Program-made: the position numbers and the translations under genes
In this document: positions 59,031-64,000 of the stretch, piece by piece
How the letters are laid out: the number at the start of each line of letters is the position of its first letter
Position numbering within the stretch: the first letter of the stretch is position 1
Assembly (NCBI RefSeq): GCF_008245005.1
Contig: NZ_CP043427.1
Coordinates: forward strand, 930,001 to 994,000
Source of the DNA: Campylobacter sputorum subsp. sputorum
Lineage (GTDB): Bacteria > Campylobacterota > Campylobacteria > Campylobacterales > Campylobacteraceae
DNA length: 64,000 nucleotides
Reading direction: 5' to 3'
Notes under the pieces: generated by a model
What the model saw: only the letters and a program-made list of their open reading frames with translations
What the model was told of the DNA's origin: nothing
The model's database searches: none

Positions 59031-60329
59031 TTAAAGCACATCAAATTTATAAGATACTCTTAACCAAATTTCATCTTGCTCTGTAGTTTTTTCATCGCTT
59101 TTGTTTGGATCTTTTTCCAATTCAGAATAAAATACAGCAGCACTTAATCCCTTAACTTGTTTTACAGCGTAATTTACAACAGTAGCCCAACCTTTTATAT
59201 CAACATCTTTGTTTGTTCTATTGTTTTTACTATCTTGCTCACCATTTACATAGTGAAATGCGGCTTTAAGACCATCTACGCCAACTTGAGCAAAATTATA
59301 CTCAAGTAAAATTTTATGAGTATCCATACCTGCTTGATTAGAATAAACAAAAGGTCCTCTTATAGGAAGAAATGTATATGTATTTCCACCATTTCCAACG
59401 CTTATGATAGTAGAATCTTTATCGCTAACAGTTGTGTATGCATAATACAAGCTAAAGCCGTAAAAATCCTTAAATCCAGCTCTAAGTCCTAACATATCGC
59501 CATCAAAATTCTCTTTATCAAACTCACCATCTACTCTTGAGCCGTTATACCTAGCGTCAAAAACTAACTTAAGCATATCCAAAGGAACTATGTAATTAAC
59601 TTCTCCAAAAAATAAATTTACATCCCCATTACCATTACCAGAAGCAAAATTTGTTACACGAGCATATGATCCTGTAAATGTTGTATCTTGTATAGATTTA
59701 TTTATGGCAGCTATAGTAAAAATATTATCAAATTCTCTTGCATATGGACTAACGCCTCCAAGAACTACCCTATCTTTAAACACAGGTGCTCTACCATCTT
59801 TATCACTATCTGCTGACATAACGGCATTTGTTCTACCTTGAAATTTATAAAACCAACCAGCTTGAATCTCAGTATCTGGTAAATTGTTATTATATACACT
59901 AACACCTTCAAATGCTTCTTTAAAAGCACGAGTATAGTTTCCACTAACAAGTGGCATATTTACATACTGACGACCTGCTTTAATATCAGTTTTATCAAAA
60001 GTATATCCCAAATACGCCTCAGATAGAACAAATCCAGTAGCCCACCACTCTGCTCTATTCATTTGTTTTGAATTTTGATCATCATTAAGAGGCGATGCAT
60101 TGCCCTGTCCTGTCAAACCAATCCTAAAACCATAAAGAGGGTCTGTTACATATGACATTTCTATGCCAGTTGTAAGCATATTTTCATTATTATAAGGACT
60201 TCCATCGTTTGTCTGATCTACATACGCAGCCTTTAACTCTGTTTTTAACTTTCCATTTACAAGAGCTTCTTCAAGATTCTCAGCAGCATTTAGAGTACCA
60301 AATGAGCATAATGCCAAACAAACGCCCAA
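59031..60329 (-). CDS. MOMP/Opr-family porin, unusual 5' end
   Basis: The protein has 432 aa with alternating beta strands (LKTELKAAYVDQT.., AYLGYTFDKTDIKAGRQY..) as in the major porin family of campylobacters. The C-terminus reads LRVSYKFDVL. The signal peptide SLGVCLALCSFGTLNAAE lacks an ATG: the frame continues upstream (..IIKHKS) to a stop without one, so a TTG at 60329 or a non-standard codon must be used, or the gene is silent. A TATAAT box sits only about 20 bases upstream of that TTG. Confidence 0.8.
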   Translation of the reverse strand: MGVCLALCSFGTLNAAENLEEALVNGKLKTELKAAYVDQTNDGSPYNNENMLTTGIEMSYVTDPLYGFRIGLTGQGNASPLNDDQNSKQMNRAEWWATGFVLSEAYLGYTFDKTDIKAGRQYVNMPLVSGNYTRAFKEAFEGVSVYNNNLPDTEIQAGWFYKFQGRTNAVMSADSDKDGRAPVFKDRVVLGGVSPYAREFDNIFTIAAINKSIQDTTFTGSYARVTNFASGNGNGDVNLFFGEVNYIVPLDMLKLVFDARYNGSRVDGEFDKENFDGDMLGLRAGFKDFYGFSLYYAYTTVSDKDSTIISVGNGGNTYTFLPIRGPFVYSNQAGMDTHKILLEYNFAQVGVDGLKAAFHYVNGEQDSKNNRTNKDVDIKGWATVVNYAVKQVKGLSAAVFYSELEKDPNKSDEKTTEQDEIWLRVSYKFDVL

Positions 60330-60562
60330 ACTTTTGTGTTTTATTATACAAAAATTAAACTTAAAAATATTTTTCTAAAATACATTATTAAGATTAAATA
60401 CAAATTTTTACACAAAAATGTATTTTTTATGCTATAAAATAGAGCTTTTAGCGGGTTTAAGTTTAAAACTTAATAATTACATTTTAATATATAGCTATTT
60501 AAAATTTAAAATAAACGCTATTTGTATAAAAACTCGCTTAATGCGGTTGATATATTAAATCA

Positions 60563-60625
60563 TACTAAATTTTGTGGTTTTATGCCTAAAACAAGCACTT
60601 TTAACATATTTTCAAAATTATGTGT
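60563..60625 (-). pseudogene. Decayed fragment of an M16 peptidase gene
   Basis: The minus strand reads NFENMLKVLVLGIKPQNLV before a stop. It matches DFENMLKMLVLDIKSPKLS of the intact M16 gene (about 63482-63526), with about 39 of 44 bases identical in the core. The rest of the gap 60330-60706 shows nothing else clear besides upstream regions of the genes on both sides. Confidence 0.75.
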
Positions 60626-60706
60626 AAAGCTTTATTTATCATTTAAATTTATTTTTAAGCAAATTTTAAATAACTAATATTAAAATTTACACCAAAAGGA
60701 TAAAGT

Positions 60707-62488
60707 GTGGTAAAGAAATTTTTTAATTATTCTGTATTAGTAGTGTTTTTTATGCTAATTTTTAATAATAAAAATTTCCTTACCATCTGCTTTGGAATAT
60801 GTCTATTTTTATACTCTCTTGAAGTTTTATCAAACAGCTTTAAGATGATGACTGGTAGTTGGCTTGAAATTTTTCTTAAAAAAGCTACAAAAAACAATAC
60901 CACAAGCTTTCTTTTTGGACTTATTAGCACGGCAATAATGCAATCAAGCGGTCTTGTTACTGTTCTTTGTATTTCATTTTTAAGTGCAGAACTCATAACG
61001 CTTCTTTCTGGACTTTTTGTGATATTTGGGACAAACATTGGCACAACTACTGGTGCTTGGCTAATTGCCGGGGTAGGACTTAAAATAGATATCGCAAACT
61101 ATGCAATGCCAATTGTTATATTTGGTGTCATTTTTACCATAATGCGTGAAAATGCTATAAAAGGTATCGGTTGTTTCTTAATTAGCATTGGTCTTATCTT
61201 AATAGCCATTATGTATATGAAAAGCGGATTTGAAAACACAAAAGAGAATATAGACTTGGCAAAATATTCAATTGCTGGTCTTAAAGGCGTAGTTATTTAT
61301 GTCATAGTTGGCACACTTATAACAGCCCTTATGCAAAGCTCACACGCAACACTTATGCTAACACTTGCCGCACTTGCAAATAACCAAATAGTCTATGAAA
61401 ATGCATTAGCTATAGCAATCGGCTCAAATGTTGGTAGCACCATAATGGCGATAATTGGCTCACTAAACGCAAATACAAATGGCAAGCGTCTTATGCTGGG
61501 TCATGTCATTGTAAATATTGTTGTAGCAATTATAGCAATAATACTTTTTAATCCTTTTGTTAATATTGTAGATATTAGTGCTAAATTTTTTGGTATCAAA
61601 AACAATGATTATATGCTTAAACTCTCGCTTTTTCACACATATTTTAACTTTCTTATTATGATAATTTTTGCTCCATTTGCAAAGCAATTTGTAAATTTAC
61701 TTGAAAAACTCATCAAACAAAAAGATTATCATAGAAATCAAATAGATAAAGCCATATATTTAAATCAAGACGCTTTAATATCTATTGAGAGTTCAAAAAA
61801 ACTTATAAATGAAGAGATTAGACATCTTGTAAAAAACACATATACAATCCTTGCAAAAAGCATAAGCATCTCATCAAACGATATTAACAACAATCAACCA
61901 GACGAGATAATAAAACTTCGCCAAACACCAATCAAAATTGACTTTAAAGAACTTTATGCGCAACGCTTTAAGCCAATTTATAATGAGATTATTGATTTTA
62001 GCACTAAAGCGCAAAACTTTGATAAAACACAGAAATTTAGCGAGTATTTTATGGCTATTAGAAAAGTATGTTTATATCTTGCTAATACGCTTAAAAATAT
62101 GGAATTAATACATAAAAATATCTATTATTTTATAAACCACGATAATGAATTTATCAAGTCAAAATACGACTTGCTAAGGCTAAATTTAACAAAAACACTA
62201 AAACTAACAAATGAAATTTTACTTAACGATAGTTTAGATGAAGCAAAAGAACATTTAATAGCATTAAAATCACTTAAAAAATCGCGCAACGATAACTCAT
62301 TTGATGCTATAAATAATCTTTTAAATAATGAGAAAATAACCTCATCTATGGCAACTTCTCTAATGAATGACAGCTCGATAGCGTGGGATATAACAAAAGA
62401 TTTTATAAAAATTTCAAAACTTATTTTACTAAATCAGGGCAAATTTGACCAAACCGAAGTAATTAAAATGTTAGATGAATTGAAATAA
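60707..62488 (+). CDS. Na+/phosphate cotransporter family protein
   Basis: The protein has 593 aa with a GTG start behind AAAGGA. It has two repeats of the Na/Pi signature: AIMQSSGLVTVLCISF with FGTNIGTTTGAWL, and ALMQSSHATLMLTLA with AIGSNVGSTIMA. About eight membrane segments are followed by a C-terminal PhoU-like helical region (from about 340). It carries phosphate or adjusts phosphate signalling. It is flanked by an M16 fragment and the M16 gene. Confidence 0.92.
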   Translation: MVKKFFNYSVLVVFFMLIFNNKNFLTICFGICLFLYSLEVLSNSFKMMTGSWLEIFLKKATKNNTTSFLFGLISTAIMQSSGLVTVLCISFLSAELITLLSGLFVIFGTNIGTTTGAWLIAGVGLKIDIANYAMPIVIFGVIFTIMRENAIKGIGCFLISIGLILIAIMYMKSGFENTKENIDLAKYSIAGLKGVVIYVIVGTLITALMQSSHATLMLTLAALANNQIVYENALAIAIGSNVGSTIMAIIGSLNANTNGKRLMLGHVIVNIVVAIIAIILFNPFVNIVDISAKFFGIKNNDYMLKLSLFHTYFNFLIMIIFAPFAKQFVNLLEKLIKQKDYHRNQIDKAIYLNQDALISIESSKKLINEEIRHLVKNTYTILAKSISISSNDINNNQPDEIIKLRQTPIKIDFKELYAQRFKPIYNEIIDFSTKAQNFDKTQKFSEYFMAIRKVCLYLANTLKNMELIHKNIYYFINHDNEFIKSKYDLLRLNLTKTLKLTNEILLNDSLDEAKEHLIALKSLKKSRNDNSFDAINNLLNNEKITSSMATSLMNDSSIAWDITKDFIKISKLILLNQGKFDQTEVIKMLDELK

Positions 62489-62568
62489 ATTTTTATAAAT
62501 AAATTAATATTTTCAAATCATCTATCAATAAAATTTATATTTATGCTAGATAAATATAAATTTAAAAA

Positions 62569-64000
62569 CTACTTTTTGGGAGAAAATATACCAACAAACA
62601 TTTTATTTGTATCAAAAAGCTCATTTAATGCAGTTTTGATATCTTGCAAAGTTACCGAGTTTATGATTTTAGCCATATCATCGTAGCTTAAAATTTGTTC
62701 ATCATTTATAACCGCTTGATTTATATGGTTTATTAAAAATGAAGATTTGTCCATATTTTTTTGAAGTGATATAATGGCTGATTTTTTATAATTTTGCAAA
62801 TACACTTCATCAACAAACTCTTTTTGATATTTTTTTATAATATCTTTAGATTTTTCAACTATAAGTTTAGCATTATTTGGCGATGAAGAGTAGTTTATAA
62901 TGCCAATAGATCTAGCATATGGCAGTTTATTTAAATCATAAGCTGCACTGATGGAGTAAACCTCGCTATCCTTTTCTCTTATATTTTCTCTTAAAATATT
63001 GCTTAATATACTTGAAGCTGCATCAAAAATGATATCTTTTTGTGGGCTAAATTTGATATCGTTGTTTGTAAATTTAATTTGAACCAAACTTCTTTCATCA
63101 TTAGATGAAAAATCTTCAAAAAAGCCATTTTTTACAGCTCTTATCCCATCATCTTTAATATTTGCAACACTTGTTTTTGTATCCATTGATCCGATATATT
63201 TGTTTATTAGCTCTTCAAATTTACTCTCACTCATATCGCCACTTACTATTAAGTTAAAATTATAAGGATTTGAGTAGTTAAATTTAATAAATTCTCTACC
63301 ATTATTTATATCAAATTTATTTATATCATCTGCATTCAAAAAGCTCTTTTTTTCGTTGTTGTTATAGTATTTTTGATTGTATTTTTTTAAAAAATTATAC
63401 ATTGGATTGGAGCTATTTTTATTTAATGCATCTAATGATTTTATTTTAAATCTTTTAGCAAACTCATCACTAAGTTTTGGCGATTTTATATCCAAAACAA
63501 GCATTTTTAACATATTTTCAAAATCATCTTTAGAGCTCTCCCCCTTGTATCCTCTTGAAGTTTCATTTATAAATTTATTCAAACTAAACATTTGTCCTTT
63601 TGTTATAACATTTATCTCAAAATCGCTGTATTTACCGACGCCGCTTCCATTTGATATATCTACGCTCATTGCAGGAAATTTAACACTCTCAAGGTTGCTA
63701 AAACCACCTTTTGAGCTAAAAATATATGTCATTTTGTTTTTTTGCTTCTCATTTGGCTTATAATAAACATTTATGCCATTTTCAAAACTATATTTTATAA
63801 CGCCGCTTTTATCAATCTTTTTATCTACAAATTTAACACTTTTTAACTCGCCAACATCCAAAGAATTTGGTAAATTTACAGAAAAATCAACTTTCATGGG
63901 TTTTATTTCTCTAATGGCTTTTATATTTTTCTCATCAAAATTAAACTTATCTTTTGTTAAAAACTCAACCATAACACCATTTTTTTCAACCATACCTTTA
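62569..64000 (-). CDS. M16 family peptidase, C-terminal part (runs off the window)
   Basis: At least 477 codons stay open to the right edge, so the start lies outside; an internal ATG at 63993 is not the true start. The visible part is the second, non-catalytic half of a PqqL/insulinase-like protease (SVDISNGSGVGKYSDFE.., FNLIVSGDMSESKFEELI, RSLVQIKFTNND). The HXXEH zinc site must be in the missing N-terminal half. Confidence 0.85.
   Translation of the reverse strand, partial: KGMVEKNGVMVEFLTKDKFNFDEKNIKAIREIKPMKVDFSVNLPNSLDVGELKSVKFVDKKIDKSGVIKYSFENGINVYYKPNEKQKNKMTYIFSSKGGFSNLESVKFPAMSVDISNGSGVGKYSDFEINVITKGQMFSLNKFINETSRGYKGESSKDDFENMLKMLVLDIKSPKLSDEFAKRFKIKSLDALNKNSSNPMYNFLKKYNQKYYNNNEKKSFLNADDINKFDINNGREFIKFNYSNPYNFNLIVSGDMSESKFEELINKYIGSMDTKTSVANIKDDGIRAVKNGFFEDFSSNDERSLVQIKFTNNDIKFSPQKDIIFDAASSILSNILRENIREKDSEVYSISAAYDLNKLPYARSIGIINYSSSPNNAKLIVEKSKDIIKKYQKEFVDEVYLQNYKKSAIISLQKNMDKSSFLINHINQAVINDEQILSYDDMAKIINSVTLQDIKTALNELFDTNKMFVGIFSPKK

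Overview
The window is a 64 kb piece of an AT-rich (roughly 30% GC) epsilonproteobacterial chromosome, almost certainly Campylobacter. The 16S rRNA, a RpoD of about 626 residues, the Opr/MOMP-type porin, the flagellar FlhA, the Cts DNA-uptake genes and the gene orders ftsY / thioredoxin / formyl-THF ligase / rny, argG-rplI-hslVU-era and rpsO-rrf2-flhA all fit that genus. I do not assign a species.

Layout. 1-2.9 kb: leftward end of an rRNA operon (16S, tRNA-Ala, tRNA-Ile; the 23S gene lies beyond the left edge). The 16S gene carries a 234-bp intervening sequence bounded by a perfect 19-bp inverted repeat, and the gene is enclosed by a long complementary pair that looks like the RNase III processing stalk. 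3-12 kb: an FMN/Fe-S glutamate-synthase-like protein, two decayed small genes, DedA, SYLF, rny, formyl-THF ligase, a TlpA-like lipoprotein, ftsY and brnQ. 12-15.4 kb: two broken chemoreceptor genes, one with an 11-G tract at its start, the other interrupted by a 265/266-bp tandem duplication. 15.5-29.9 kb: housekeeping genes (radA, mnmG, prmC, rpoD, argG, rplI, hslVU, era and neighbours). 29.9-38.4 kb: a rightward competence/type II-like operon with GspL-, PilO-, secretin-, ATPase- and GspF-like genes, followed by riboflavin synthase and pgeF. 38.4-42.7 kb: rpsO, an Rrf2 regulator, flhA and a DHH phosphoesterase.

43.6-58.5 kb is the accessory heart of the window: a leftward two-partner-secretion / contact-dependent-inhibition (CDI) island next to tRNA-Met. 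A TpsB transporter (cdiB-like) and a short TpsA exoprotein (cdiA-like, 936 aa) are followed by about 10 kb of stacked immunity genes and orphan toxin tips. Nine DUF596-like immunity paralogues alternate with full or eroded 3' ends of the same toxin family found at the CdiA C-terminus. Farther out come a colicin-E3-like 16S rRNase tip that retains the CdiA junction sequence, a zinc-ribbon immunity candidate, three copies of another 106-aa protein, and a secreted stand-alone toxin with its own candidate immunity gene. The arrangement reads as a record of successive toxin-tip replacements in which immunity genes were kept and toxin genes eroded, with visible gene conversion between copies.

59-64 kb: a MOMP-type porin without an ATG at its 5' end, a decayed fragment of an M16 peptidase gene, a Na/Pi cotransporter, and the 3' part of an intact M16 peptidase gene that runs off the right edge.
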